DNA from: Glandiceps talaboti
Lineage: Eukaryota > Hemichordata > Enteropneusta > Spengelidae
DNA: 64,000 nucleotides
Assembly (NCBI RefSeq): GCF_964340395.1
Contig: NC_135568.1
Span: 10,562,276 to 10,626,275, forward strand
Direction: 5' to 3'
In this document: positions 36,193-54,050 of the stretch, one piece after another
Position numbering within the stretch: the stretch's first letter is position 1
Layout: each line of letters begins with the position of its first letter
The notes under the pieces: generated by a model
What the model saw: only the letters and a program-made list of their open reading frames with translations
Told to the model about the DNA's origin: nothing
The model's database searches: none
Made by a program: the position numbers and the translations under genes

Positions 36193-36668
36193 AGTGATTG
36201 GTGTTTAGCAGCTTACTTGCCACCTGACTTCGTTGACAGTTTCTTATTCAGCATATCAAAAATGAACTGTTTATTAATAGATTTCATATAATCAAAATTC
36301 ACTCTTTCATCAGAAAAATCGAAATTATAATTGTGTGTGGGGGAATTCTCATTGTAAAATAAGAAATGAATGACGTCATCATATAGCTCGTGAGGTCTGA
36401 AAATGCTGTCTGTCAGCCATTCTTTACATTAAACAATTGTTTTACACTGAGAATTCCCACTCACAGAATTATAATTTAAATTTTTATGATGAAAGAGTGA
36501 ATTAATAAGAAATATATTAATAAACAATTCAATTTTTTATGCTGAATAAGAAACTGTCAACGAAGTCAGGTGGCAAGTAAGCTGCTAAACACCAATCACC
36601 AATTGTTTAATGTAAAGAGTTTGGCTGACGGACAGCATTTTCAGAACTCACGAGCTATATGATCACGT
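36193..36668. mobile_element. Interleaved inverted-repeat element (A-B-A'-B')
   Basis: A (36193-36360, GTGATTGGTGTTTAGCAGC onward) is inverted at 36440-36600. B (36370-36441, with GACGTCATCATATAGCTCGT and ATGCTGTCTGTCAGCC) is inverted at 36601-36668. The arrangement allows two mutually exclusive hairpins. Non-coding. Confidence 0.8.
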
Positions 36669-39600
36669 GATTAATTTGACACTCAGCATATTAAGAATGG
36701 ATTTTTTTGTTCGTTAGCTTTCATATGATTCAGATTGAACATTTCATATGATAATTTTGAAGCATTGAAATTATGTGGATAGAAGTCGTCAAACGAGACT
36801 GCCTATTGTAAGATAATGGCAGTGGGATTAACCACGTACTGACGTACATGTATTTCAGGTTTATCAATGGTCGCGTGTTACCTTGTTAAGTAAGCCCGAG
36901 GCGTATTTTGTTTCCGAATCGTTCGTGTATCGGCATAAATACGCTTACGGAGTAAGAAGGGGATAAGAATATATCAAGTATACATCTCAACAAAATTCAA
37001 CGTGTAGTAATTTCCTAGGAATCATGAAATATGTATTCTGTATGCTATTTTCGAGCCTTTTGATTTCTCGAGTTTATGAATATTTCAATTCCCCAAGGAA
37101 TGAAAATACAGGGAGTGATGACGGCATTGGGATCTATAGATAGCTTTCCATTAAAAGATAACCGACCATATTACACAATGTAACTAAATGAAGTACTCTG
37201 ATGTTGCACACCAACCTATACACAGGTCTACAACCTATTTTAACCTTTCGAAATTGATCAACAATGTTCAACAGTGTAACTGAAGTCGCAATATGGATGA
37301 AGATTGGGTATTTAGTTTTGATTTTGAATTTATAAAACAATTTTATCATGGTGTCCTAATTGAAAAGTCAATGTGGAACAATATAGGCCAAGTCTGTGTT
37401 TATAACTCAATACATAACAAAATGCTTAAAAAATGTGTAAAAGGGTTATTAGTGTACATAAAATAACAAAGAATTACATCTATGCAATATATGGAGTAAC
37501 AAACAAGGACTTGGCATATGTCGTTACACATTGATTTCTGAAGTAGGAAACCATGATAAAAGTGCGTTATAAATAAATAAGATCCAAAATAAATATACAA
37601 TCCTCATCCATATAACGACTTTAAGGGTGTACTTATTTCGAACAGTTCTACTTCCCCATTAAAATTATGGCGATGGAACATTACTAATAATGCAGGAACT
37701 AAATACTGAAAGAAAATTGTAAACAAATTCGGCAGTAAGAGATTTTAAAATCAAGAAATCGATAATGCAGAATCAGAAAATTCGAATGTGAAAACAGAAT
37801 AATTTGATGTAAATGAGTCCATGCCCTCGCATATTGATGTTATTTCTTGCTCTTTAAATGACTCCAGAGGCCTTTAGTGGGATGTGTTTGTGTAAATTTA
37901 AAACTAGGTTTACAAGCAGGACAGCTTCGTAGTGGTGATGACATGGCCGTCGGCAATAGTATGCAAAATGTACTGTTAAGTCAATAAGTGGCATGGTGTA
38001 TTTTATTGACATTTAAATACTTGTATAATGGTATTCAAATATTAAAGTACAACCACGCAATTCCATGCATAGTATAGTTTTAATTAGGGGATTATATTCT
38101 GATTAAAGGCAGGTAGAGCGATGTTTTGGCTGTTGTTATAAACCAGATTATATCATCTGGATGGCGTCTATAGAATAAATAGACTACTATGAATATATTT
38201 ATTTTGGCGCACAAAAACGTTAGCTTTATTACAATTTTCAACATTTCCGCTCCTCTTTATTTTGGCTGATAAACAAATTGTGCATTAATTCACTTGTAGC
38301 CCCGACCTTTGTATGTTATTCTATTGATCCACACAACGATTCTCATCGTTTCTCAGTATTTACCAATGGAAACTGATTCCATTTTTCTGATCATTCATAT
38401 AGGCACAACATTGTGTCAAATTAGCAAACACACGCAGTCATAGTAATGTAAAAGAACACTTCGTCTTCATTGTCATGGAGGCGCAGATGAAGTTAAGAGT
38501 AGTTTGTTTTGGAATTTATCTTTTGCAGTTAAAATTGCTCATCAACCCTTGTTGCATTGAATCTTGTGTAATGTCTGGACCTGTCCCCTTGCATATTAAT
38601 ATACAGAAAGTCACAGTAATGGAATAACATGAGTCAAAATAATTGTCTACTCGCAATTAAAATTACAAATATAAAGTTGATCAGTTATACTGCCCCAGTA
38701 GATGTTGCTTGAACATTTGTGTGAAACGAAGTAGGGAATCAATATATTTTATGTTAAACGAGGTATGTTTTTGAAGCAGGGATTAGAGAATATGCTAACA
38801 AAATAAAAAGTTAAGCCTGACATGTGGTTATCCTTGTCAAGTTATCCTAGTCAAGCACAACTTGGATAATTAAGCTCCATTGTTACTAGTGACCAAAATT
38901 GTGAGCGGTATAAAGAGTGTTGTAGAGAGGAAAACTACCTTGATGTGTGCTATCCACTAGAAATTCAATATGTCATCCAATCGATAGTGTGTTTCTTACA
39001 TATCTAGAGGCCATGTGTTAAAAATAAAAATAAGAATCTCTTCTCCTTGTCCATTAGTCTCTAAGCGATACGTGACGAGGTATGTTTTTGAATCAGGACA
39101 CGAAGAAGATATTGTGGAATTAGAGAATATGCTAACGTGCATACTAATACGCTAGATAAAGAAATATGATAACTAAATGAGATTGAAAACACCTTAGTGA
39201 CTACTTAAGGTCAATGGACTTTGTTTTGCTGAATGTTCCCTCCTTTGGGAAATACGACTATCTAGAGGTCGGTTTTGAAAGTGTTTTATTAAACACGGTG
39301 AAGGCATACACAACAAAAGGATAGTAATTTGATACGAATGATTACAGTACTGTAGTAGCTAGTGTATTCCATTTGTAATAATGATAAGGAAGTTAACACT
39401 TGATATTTATCCTTTGATGGCTTACTGCATGATGGTCCCGTTATGATGGAAATAAATTCATACTTATAGAACATATATCACCTATCACGTGTACCTCATA
39501 CTTGAAAACAAAATATTCAGTTTTAATGATGTACTTAACGGTGTTTTGACAAATTCATACATGGCTATCATAATGCCAAGTGATGATGCATGATTTAGGG

Positions 39601-40602
39601 TTGTTTTACTGAGACATGCACAAGATAGTGTAACTCTAGATGTTACGTTCTCATATTGTCTTTCTATTCAAAATGTCTTGTGAGAAGTATCTCATATCGC
39701 ATGTCTTTTGATGTTTCATTTTGAAATAATCGTGCTGTGATGAAGAAAATCCGCAATGGTAAATAATCATTTGTCGCTTACATTTATAATCAACAGGAAC
39801 ATGATGAGTAGAATGACTTGCAACGATTTTGATATCTTCACACTGAGATATGATAACATGAGTTATTGGGAGTAGAATAGTGTCTATTATCTTGGAATCT
39901 TGGACATCCATAGCATTTGAGTACGCATATATACGACATGTGTACTTCACTTAGTTGTTTTCTGTATACTAGTAACTTAGTTTTCCTCTTTTTGTTATAA
40001 AATTTCTTTAGCGGATAAAGTTTCATATCGAGATGCCGAACAATGCAATATAATGAGGAAAGGTACAAGAAACCGCTATTGCTTGTGAAACAAACCTTTA
40101 TTACAGAATATCACAAAAGCGTACTTACGTACATACTGATTAATTACAACAATTAGAAAGAACAAAATTGTTGTTATCTTGTGTTGAAATGAAACATTTT
40201 CAGTGATACTGAATTCAGATGAGGAACTGACATTGAGAAAGGGGTAAAAACCTTAAGCAAAAAAGATAAACAATATAAAACTCGACGAGATTTACACACT
40301 TGATTGTCTAGTTAGTGTGCATAGTTCGTGTTCGCTGTTATCTCTTGGGGAAATATGACCATCTTGTGATATTGTCTTGATGAGAACGTTCCACTAGATT
40401 TTGATAACGTGACACAATGTTGAGATTTGATATATGAATCACATCAAAACATCTCGAACAGGATTGTAAGAAGTAGCATTATTTTCACCACATACGGTAA
40501 AAAAAACTACTCAATCTGTTGCCTTCAGATATCTGGTTATTACTCAACTGTGAATGGTTACTATAGTAACGGAAAGGAAAGGAAAGGGAAGGAAAGGAAA
40601 GG
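36669..40602. other. Unannotated AT-rich desert with one direct repeat and (GGAAA)n
   Basis: GAGGTATGTTTTTGAA-CAGG and TTAGAGAATATGCTAAC occur at about 38757-38800 and again at 39072-39140, with a 25-bp difference between copies. A (GGAAA)n run ends the stretch at 40573-40606. No gene supported. Confidence 0.45.
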
Positions 40603-40830
40603 AAACTCAAAAACCCAGTGGACCACCATGTAAACTTTTGAAGTAGAGGTCAAATCATTTTAAATTCAAATATAACCGTCGATTAATAGCAAATAATGCG
40701 TTCAATTTTTTGTGAAATAAAAAAAATTGTTAATTTCCGAGGAAACAATATTGTGGAAAAACACATTACTTTTATTATTTCAAAAGGAAACGGAACACGT
40801 TTCCATATGAAATAACTTTGACAGATTTGA
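40603..40830 (+). repeat. Dispersed repeat family R, copy 1
   Basis: AAACTC, then CCATGTAAACTTTTGAAGTA and GAGGTCAAA, later ACTTTTATTATTTCAAAAGG. The first parts match 52868-53000 and the later part matches 60250-60445. Diverged, non-coding. Confidence 0.5.
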
Positions 40831-42093
40831 ATAACTTCTAGCTTGGGGAAAATTGGCTGGTGTGAGGTGTATTTTACCTTTACGAACCACTTAAACATGA
40901 AATCGGACGGGGGAATTCAGCGAGAAAATTGAGAAAATGCAAATACAAAAACGAACTCATTTCTTGGTATTATTGCATGCATTCCATTAATTCCCTGAGA
41001 TCGAATTGTTGTATAAATAGTTGTATTTTGAAATGTTAACACTATAAAGTTTGTCGACCTTTCCAATAAAGAAAACACGTTTATTTAACCAACACTAGTG
41101 CGAATTATCCAATGCTGTCAGTAGTGCTAGTACTATACACCCCATCCTCGAGTGTAACTAATCATAATAGTTACTGATTAGCTTAGCTTTTAGGGCTTAT
41201 TTTCAGATCGATTCCTTCACTCACTTTTATTAGCAATAAGTGCCGTTGGTCAAATTAATATTTATATGCTACTGTACTTGCTTTGAATATCTGCTCATTT
41301 TTTGTAAATTGCTTAATTGATGCCTAGGGTGAATGATCTCATTGCCATAGCAACAAAATTGTATGGCTAACATAATCGCAAAACACGTTGTAACGACCAT
41401 GCACTACACTCTAGTAGGAACATGTCATTGAACGGAACGTAACAGAGATTGTAGTGACTAAGCTGTTGAAAGTGATATTTAGACATTTAACATTTACCAC
41501 TGTAACAATAACCGAAAGCACATGATAAACTAAAGAATCTTTTAAAGGGCAAGAAACGCATCATTAAGTTGGACCTTTCATTGTTTTAAACTAACTTGTA
41601 GCTGTATCACGCTTGAAGTAAATGTCGTATAGCTATACTATCAGCAATGTGTTGCCTGAGGTATACTTCACGAAATAAAAGACTTTCCACTTGTACAGCT
41701 TTAGGCATTAACAGAATCATCCAACCATCAACATACAACATATTCAATGTACAGCTGGTTAAGCAAAATGGATGAGTTAACAATATTGCTAATAAAGTGA
41801 TAACAGCAGTGACGCCTATGTTAATTAAGATGAGCTATTAAGACAGCTATTATTATACGTCACGTCGTGAACATGCAGTATTGATTTCATAACTGTCTGA
41901 AGGACTATTTATAAAGATGTAAATTCGCTTCCTTGATGTTGATTTAATGGAACAAAAAGAGATTTTGAATACAGTATAGGTTAACAAGGTGATTTCCTAT
42001 TCCGTCTGTTAGGATTGTTGGCTAAATATTGCTAAATGGCGCTCATCATGAGATCATGGACAGGTATGTAAATAAGCATTACACTAAATAGTG
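40831..42093. other. Unannotated AT-rich stretch
   Basis: No gene or repeat supported. Confidence 0.45.
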
Positions 42094-42097
42094 TGTG

Positions 42098-42169
<72 letters not shown>
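42094..42169. repeat. (TA)n(TG)n microsatellite
   Basis: A short TA block followed by about 50 bp of TG. A GTGGGTGGATGG run follows near 42230. Confidence 0.97.
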
Positions 42170-42170
<1 letters not shown>

Positions 42171-43810
42171 CTACTTATATATACTGAATCTTTGCTATTT
42201 CTTGGATTGTGTGTCTGTGTCTGCGTTAGGGTGGGTGGGTGGATGGGTGGGTGTTTGGCAAAACTGTTGAAAAGTAAATTACTGTGTTTAAAAATAAACC
42301 ATTTCAGGATTATATTTGAAAACTGACACCTATCACTGTGAGATTGTCAATGTAACATATCTACGTATACCACGCGACGAGAACGGAAACAAGCGGTACA
42401 TAAACTGTAAACAACGACTGAAGTCTTGTCGCTCGCAAGACATGTTACTCTCTTTGATACAAAGACAATTTACGAGGATTTTAAGTAAATACGATGGCAT
42501 TAATCTATTCAATGTGTCATGTCTTGCACAAGGAAGTTGATATTCACCACACAATTCCCAAGAGCTGTCATTTTCAATGTGGATTAACAGATAGGACGCT
42601 CCGGGTATAAATCTTAAAAACACACATTTTCACTTAGCAAGGTGTTGGCACTGTGTGGGAAGCTTCGTGCAGGAAGTTATATCTACACCTTCAAATTCAA
42701 ATTTGTCGGCTTGTGATGTATATGATGTGGCTGTTGAAATTGCTCGCCCTTTTAATTTCGACGTATTGATAACAATAACAACAGCAGAAAAAAAACACTT
42801 TTCTAATACATAAACACCGACTTTCCACAATAACATATTAAGTGTTCATATCCTGGCCAAGAGGATCATTATTAATTATTTTTAACCATACTCCAATCTC
42901 AAAAATGTATATTGCATATAATTATTTCCCTATACTACAAATAATTTATCATTATAAATATTATTATTAAAAAATGCAATATTCGAAACTGAAGTTTCAT
43001 TGATTTATTTTACCTCAGAATATGTTAAGAAATATATATGAATAAATTACAGTACATTTGTCATACTTGACTAACCCATCAAATCCTTAGCGGAATCCAT
43101 TTAAACATTAACAAAGCTTTGAAAGTTATCACTCGAGTTCAACATTCCTTATCAGAAATTGCCAAGGAGTTGAAGAGTTACAACTTGAAGGTGGAAATAA
43201 CTTTAAGTATACTTGTAATCACGTAAACAAGTAAATGTAACTAATGGACCTATTTCTGTATGGTGATCTATCAATTTAGACAAAGCGACAAACGCATGCA
43301 CCGACTGGAACTAACGTAGAAATGACTTCTGCTTACCAAGTTTGTTTACAAATCTTTGTCTTCCTTATGTATAATATTTTCTTTTAATTTGCCATTTTAA
43401 AAAATGTTTTTTGTTGGTTTTTGGAAATATTTGTGTTATAAACACATATTTTTTCTATGTTGTTTCACATTCTTTAGTCAATTAGAAAACCAAATGAAGA
43501 TGGCCTTGTTAATTCGAATCCAAAGTAAATAACCATTTAATAAATATATTTGTAAAAACGTCACATTTGAAAAATGTCACATTCACAAGATGTCCGTTCA
43601 GTTGAAGTTAGTTTACTGTGTGGTTCGTCGTTTTGTAAAATCTCCTCGAATCAATCTATCCTGCTCTATATGTATTTCATCAGACTCTTCACGACTTCAC
43701 TATTTCTGCTTCCTAATGATAATGCAACATATTTCAAGTGTCTTTCCGCCATGAATGTCGTGATTAGAAGATGACATCCTTGTAATGAACAACTTAAAGT
43801 GTGTTTTTTC

Positions 43811-43811
<1 letters not shown>
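42170..43811. other. Unannotated AT-rich stretch
   Basis: Open frames on both strands at 42316-42836 overlap and carry no motif. No gene supported. Confidence 0.45.
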
Positions 43812-43870
<59 letters not shown>

Positions 43871-43886
43871 CCACCACCACCACCAC
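43812..43886. repeat. (TCA)n/(CCA)n trinucleotide repeat
   Basis: About 57 bp of TCA followed by CCA. It reads as poly-Ser or poly-Asp in open frames, but no gene context supports translation. Confidence 0.95.
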
Positions 43887-46869
43887 GCACTTCACAGCGA
43901 ATCATTGAAAGAATCCCACCCTTACATTTCCCCTTTTGTGTCTCACACTGGACACTCATCTTGATCCAGTACAACATATAGCATACTTGCCACCTAAACT
44001 GCCACTTTATAGATCATCGTGGAAGGTACAAGACTTGTATCTTTTTGGAACCTCAACCTCTCCCGGAATTATTTTAAATGTTTAATTCGAAAGGAATCAT
44101 TAGCACGGGTTCCATTGCAATAATACTGGCGTCGATAGGAAAGTAAAAACATTTTCGTGGTAGGTAGGTGTACATCGCCTTTAGTGTATGCAAAAGACAT
44201 TAATACCGGTACCCAATAATGTAAATCGTTGATGGGATAGCTGTCTGGGAGTTTTGACACAAGATGAGTATCTTTTGTCGCTCGTACATTTTCTCCTATT
44301 GCACGAGTTTAATACCCATCTGTGCATAGCAGTAACACAATCTGTATTTGTCTCTTGGCAGTATTTTTAAAGGTTGTATGTTATACTACCTGCACCGCTA
44401 CCTTTTGTTCAATTGCTGGTTTGGATTTTTCGCGTTTCAAACGAAACACACTCCCTTGTATAAAAAAACCTCCAATATCGTAGTCCATATTTGTATATTG
44501 TACAACTTAAACGCGGTTGTGTTATCTTGTTATGTACATTTAAGGTAGCCATTTTATTTCGGTTTGTAATCATACGTCGTTTTCGTCTGTGTGTATTTGC
44601 TGATTCAGAACACACAGCTTGTTATTTACAACCGTTCGAGTTCCCGTGGGGCTTTAAGAGTTCCGAATGAAATTAGATGCAGCGAAACAGAAAATTGCAT
44701 GCACATTCACTGATGAATGAGACAGCGTTTGAGACCCCAAATGTCAGCAGATATTTCTTACAGGTAAAGGTGAATTTACTGCCGCTGTAATGAAGGTTTG
44801 GCATTCTAAGTTCTAGCTTTGCAAACGTAAGCCATATTGAGCTATGTATTCATAATACAGGCAATCAGCGGGTATAATGGCAGCATCTTCTACATAAAAC
44901 CTTACAAGAATTGCTCATCTACAACACCTCTATCATATAAAAATGGGCAGTAAACCCTAAATGCCAAATGTATACATCAACCAAAGATCATTTGCACAGT
45001 AAATCTCATATATAGCAAAGTCAGTCGATCACCCGGAAGTTTATTTGTACGGAGGGGTGTTACTGTCGGTGAGAGTTCGCTGTGCTTTGGTCATAAACTA
45101 AAGATGATTTGTTGAGTTTCTACGTTTATTAACAATATAAAAACATTTTTAAAAACAATTTGGTGTAAGAAAAACGAGTTAAAAAGAAGTATATATATAC
45201 ACAAATATTTTCTCAGTAACCGCGAGAGTTGGATCACGAGATCCAATATGGCGTACACAATGATTCAAAATAGCAGCGAACATGGGTCACCGAAATAAAA
45301 AAAATAAATAGCAAGACATATTGATGTATGTGTTGTAAAATTCTTACAGTAAACCCACTGTCACAATCTAGTAATAATTAGTTATATTAATCGGTAATGA
45401 TTATTTCAAATAAACAGATTAGTTTGCTATTGCTTTGAAACTAAAATTCCTTGAGATCAAACGAAACTGGACATCGTTGCTTTCAACAATTAGACTTTTC
45501 TTACCGTCTAAGTTTATCAGGTTATGGATTTCTTCTTTCGAGTAAATGAAAATGGTATCATTACTTCATGCATGACTAGGGTAATGCTTACGTTCTATAC
45601 TAGGATGATAGTTTTGGGCAACTAGAGTCACGGATTCTTATTCTCTGTAAGCTTGATACCAGGTGTTATGCTCTAAGATATTGTACACATTTGGACTGCA
45701 GTTTTTGTGAAGTGAATGATGCTATATGCTACATTTGGCAGTGTATATTATTAATCGAACGTCTACCTGACCAAGTAATGATACGCTAGAGGGTTTGATT
45801 GGGTGGTTTGATTGGTTACCCCTTTATCAATATTATTAATATATCCTTTGGAAACTGTTTTAGCCTTTCGAAGGCGTGAAACTCTTGAGTTGTGGCTTAT
45901 GACCTCCTGATTTCTTGGATTAATAAACTTGAACTTATCTTTCCTCATTTTCATTATGTATATACGTATACAATGTTATATTAATACATAAAACATCCAC
46001 AGCAGGCAGCCATATCACGGACAGCACAATGAAACGGCAGCATTTAATTTGCGTCAGAAAACAGTTCCAGTAACTAAATGAAGTTAGAATATTTGAAACG
46101 CAACTAGGCAATTTTGGATGCATAAATCTCTAAAAGAAAATCCGAGTATACGAAATAAGACTCAAGTGTATCTATCAAGTGTATCTATCAAAGAACCCTC
46201 GATTTCAAATACATTCTGTTACATTATCTTCTAAATATCTTAGCACAATATCGTAGTCGTAGTATACGTTAACATGGACGATTTCTCAACGTCCTTAGTG
46301 GTGCTTTCACGGTTTACATTTGCGGCAAGATAAAAGATTTGTGTACGTGTGGTGAGTATCAAATGTTAAACAGTGTTAGTAGCATTCACCTCTATCTTGT
46401 GATGTCAGGGAAGGTTATTCAAATCACCATAGCAACAACGCCGTGGGATACTAATTAAGTCAATGTCAAGGATAAAATCTTATTGATGGCATGGTACAGG
46501 AAGCCTTTACAATAACATTAGTTTTATACCTTGAATCTGCTACAACAACTTTAATGTAAACGATATTGTGCTACCTTTCTTGGAAAACAAACCACGAGCT
46601 CATACTTAGACTAATACATTGTGAGTATATCACGTTCGAGTACAAATGATACAATATGCAAAAATGAGCAACCTTTGGTATTTGGGATTTAATGTATCTG
46701 CATAAACAACTACATACATCTCTTTAAAGAAATTATGATATAACAAGTGGGATGTGTAGCGGCAAATATTGTACCTATGTGATTTGAAAGTATAATCTGA
46801 CAACTATTTCACAAATGTCAATGTCAAGTTTAACAACCCTATATCTCCAAATTTAAAGATATTCGTTAT

Positions 46870-46871
<2 letters not shown>
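43887..46871. other. Unannotated AT-rich stretch
   Basis: No gene, repeat or regulatory motif supported. Confidence 0.45.
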
Positions 46872-46949
<78 letters not shown>

Positions 46950-46968
46950 GCGTGCGCACACGCACATT
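46872..46968. repeat. (CA)n microsatellite
   Basis: Pure CA for about 74 bp, then CACGCACGCGTGCG-type interruptions. Confidence 0.97.
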
Positions 46969-47260
46969 ACTTTCCCCAATTTTTATTACTGGGATGGTAT
47001 GATTATATTATACCCAATATTTCTTCAGTCAGCCGGAAAATACGAGTGACCTAAGGGGCTTTGTCACTACTCGTCTAGCGATTCGTAGTGATAAAGCCCC
47101 TTAGGTCACTCGTATTTCCCTTGGCTGAAAAATATTAGGGAATAATATAATTATACCATCGGCAGCTTTATCAAAGAAAAATCGGTGAAAGTAATGGCAA
47201 TTTTGAATTTTCATTCATATTTCGAACATAGTCTAGGAAATGATGTCGATACGTATTGTC
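46969..47260 (+). mobile_element. CTCGTGACC-type fold-back element, copy 4 (best hairpin)
   Basis: Hairpin arms at about 47035-47070 and 47085-47120 (ACGAGTGACCTAAGGGGC and complement) flank CTCGTCTAGCGATTCG. They are extended by CCAATATTTCTTCAG and its partner. The right flank (AAGTAATGGCAATTTTGAA, CATATTTCGAACA) matches the inverted left flank of copy 3. The left flank is replaced by the (CA)n microsatellite. Confidence 0.8.
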
Positions 47261-48151
47261 GTGAAATAGTGTTGTGTCATGTGTTGTCGAGTATATAACT
47301 GATTTTACATCCAAGTCGGAGTGGAAAGTGCTATTACCACTTTATTTATCGTTTCATAAGTTTTATTCCATTGAAATGAAAAGAAAAACAAATTTAGTCA
47401 TGAAAGTTATATCTAGAGAAAGACATGGTTCATCAATCAAATAACTTCGGTCTAGGAATATAAACACACGGTTTTTATAATATCATCCAGTATTAACAAA
47501 TTAAAGTACTGCGATGAACAAAAGACAAGGTTGATGAAGTCGTAGTAATTTCAATATTCGGCATTCCACAACCATAAAACTAGATAGACATAGGCAATTT
47601 TGATACTTTACATTGCATCCAACGGCTAAATTAATCTCGTCCCTTGAAATTAAGCTTCAAATCGCCGCGAGCTATATCAATGACACGGCGATTTTGATTA
47701 ATATTCTCTCCCTTCTATGATTACTTCATAAACTGTCGAAGGATGCCCTATAAAAATCAACAGTTGTGAAAATTACTCTTGCACCTCATATACTGGCTAA
47801 ATTATTAAAAACCTAATATATTTAAGTGCTACGCTATGTGAATGTGCATTCCCATTTTTCTTTTGCTGTATTTTGCGTTTTGCATTGACAACTTTGCGTA
47901 AATAGTACGTTTCACTTGAATTCAATCATAAGCAATTTAATCAATTGCCTTCTCTGTTGTGTGAATTCATTTATTGCACTGTTTCTATGTCATCCCTATA
48001 TTCTACATGTTGTGGCAATCTCATGTTAGTTATATTTCACTCGTACAGTAAACAGAAAACAGTGTTGTGTTCTTGGTTATTTTTAGCGAAACGAGAATTA
48101 ATAGACACACTGCATAAGTACCTACTAAACATAAATATATTTGTGTCTGTG

Positions 48152-48154
<3 letters not shown>
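47261..48154. other. Unannotated unique stretch
   Basis: No gene supported; the long frame from 47945 gains its length from the following microsatellite. Confidence 0.45.
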
Positions 48155-48193
<39 letters not shown>

Positions 48194-48203
48194 GTTATTA
48201 TTA

Positions 48204-48239
<36 letters not shown>

Positions 48240-48332
48240 TGTATGTATGTATGTATGTATGTATAATTATATATATATACATAAATTGTGTTTATTTATG
48301 TGTGTATGTATGTATGTATGTATGTATGTATG

Positions 48333-48386
<54 letters not shown>
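48155..48386. repeat. Compound (ATT)n/(GTAT)n/(TA)n microsatellite
   Basis: ATT at 48156-48205, GTAT at 48210-48262 and again at 48300-48340, then TA to 48386. A short unit around ACATAAATTGTGTTT is repeated at 48280 and 48400. Confidence 0.95.
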
Positions 48387-48390
<4 letters not shown>

Positions 48391-48419
48391 AACACATACA
48401 TAAATTGTGTTTGTATATA

Positions 48420-52264
<3,845 letters not shown>

Positions 52265-52867
52265 ATCCATCCATCATTTCATCAGCCCATTTATCCATAA
52301 TCTAACTGGTATATAATACACATATGAGTCTATACATACCCTCAGTTGTACGTTTTATAGTGAATATTTTCTTTATAGTTTGTAAATATTATGTGTTTGA
52401 TATGTTGCCGCTGGCTGGAGACTAGTCAAAATCACCTTACACAGCTAAGTTTAAGAACCCTAATCTAACTAAGACTATCTAAAAAAAGAATTCCTGTTTA
52501 TCATCTCGCAGCCTGGGGGTAATTAGAAGTCAACCAGTTAGTGGCGTCACACAGTCTATAGTAGATGTTTTTACTATTTAAACCCTGTGGAAATATGTAT
52601 CCTATTAATTGGAATTAAGGGGCATTAGAGACTAAACAGGCTTCTTGAACGAGCTCGCAGGTATTCTCTTTAAATTGAATTAAAGACGCGGGTATAGATA
52701 TCAGACGTTCAACATTTATTTATAGAAAATGTTAATTCGGCTATTTTTACTTATTTAAAAAAAAAACTCTAAGCGTGAATAGGGACATAGGCTGGAGTTC
52801 ACTGTGTTTCTATTATTTCCAGTGTTAAACATGTGTTGTTATCCTGTTCGAAAAAACTCTTACTCAT
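52265..52867. other. Unannotated stretch
   Basis: No gene or repeat supported. Confidence 0.45.
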
Positions 52868-53000
52868 TCTCAGTTAAACTCAAGTAAAACACAGGGGTCA
52901 CCATGCAAGTGTTTGAAATAGAGGTCAAACTGGTACTAACATTACATCAGTTTAGAATCCAAAATGGCCACCGAATACTGTTTTAAGGGTAAATGGGCAA
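52868..53000 (+). repeat. Dispersed repeat family R, copy 2
   Basis: AAACTCAAGTAAAACACAGG, CCATGCAAGTGTTTGAAATA and GAGGTCAAA match copy 1. CCAAAATGGCCACCGAATAC matches copy 3 at about 60320-60340. Confidence 0.5.
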
Positions 53001-53529
53001 TATCCAAGAAAGCAATACGGTGAATCTCAACATTATGTTATTATTATAAAAGAACTTCGGACAAACCTTAATTTGGCATAATTTGGTAAGTTTTCAAGTA
53101 AATTTGATTTTCAGGAGACTCGATTACCGCATTCTGCAGTAACTACCTTAAAATATTTGTTTTTGTATTGGTATTGATAAATATCTAATGCTTCAATGTA
53201 GTTCACACTGTTTCCTAAAATAGTAGGAAAGCATTGTGAAATTGATGAAGACGTGGATTTATTTTGTTCGAATTCCCCTCGTCTTATATATTTATGAGAA
53301 TACATATTATGTACGTATGATAAATGAGCATCCCTTAGCAATCCAAAACCCATGTGTTTATATATGTCTTCTGTTCAATAAAAAATATTGTCTAAGTGGG
53401 AATACTAATTTATGCAGCCGACTTTTCTGTCGTCGTTGACATGGCGCCACATGTACAAACTGGATCCGGAAATAAGACTTGAAATACATGAAAAGGTTTG
53501 CCTTTTGCACATCGTTCAACTAAAGTGAA
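53001..53529. other. Unannotated stretch
   Basis: No gene supported. Confidence 0.45.
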
Positions 53530-54045
53530 CGTGTTGACGACAACCGATGGAAGTTGTAACAAATTGTAGCCTGGCTCAATCAAAACCTACCAATAATGCT
53601 AAATTTGATAATGTACCCCTACAGAAATCTTAACAATATTGCAAAGATTTATTTCTGGCGCGGGAAAAACCCTACACGCTGTTACTGTTCATTGTCTGGC
53701 ATGACAAATATCTTACTTGCATTACTATATTTCCTTTATGCGATCAACCGTTATTTTAACAGATCGCTACTAAATCAATATTCATACTTGTTTTCAGTGT
53801 ATTAAAATGTAACGATTGTGATTCATTTTTTGTATCAAATGCATGCCAATGGATTAAAATGGAACAATTTTACTTCTCCTTTTTTGTCCTGCAAGATGAA
53901 AAGATAGCACAATGTTATAATAGTAAGGCATTTATCGAGCCAAAAAAATGTGGTAATGTTACTAGTAAGATGTTTGTTGAGTGAGACACTGAAATGTAGC
54001 AAATTGTTAGTAAGATGTTGTTGATTCAGATAACGATTTGTTTTA
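53530..54045. mobile_element. Modular fold-back element (cluster 3)
   Basis: The left half has GCCTGGCTCAATCAAAACCT, AATCTTAACAATATTGC and GTCTGGCATGACAAATATCT. The right half has the inverted forms: ATCGAGCC, GTTACTAGTAAGATGTTTGT, GAGTGAGACACTGAAATG and TGTTAGTAAGATGTTG. Units are about 43 bp and diverged. Confidence 0.65.
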
Positions 54046-54050
54046 ACTTA

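Noticed and set aside
43666-43981. Poly-Asp or poly-Ser protein across the (TCA)n repeat
   Set aside because: No flanking conserved protein sequence; both strands are open only because of the trinucleotide repeat.
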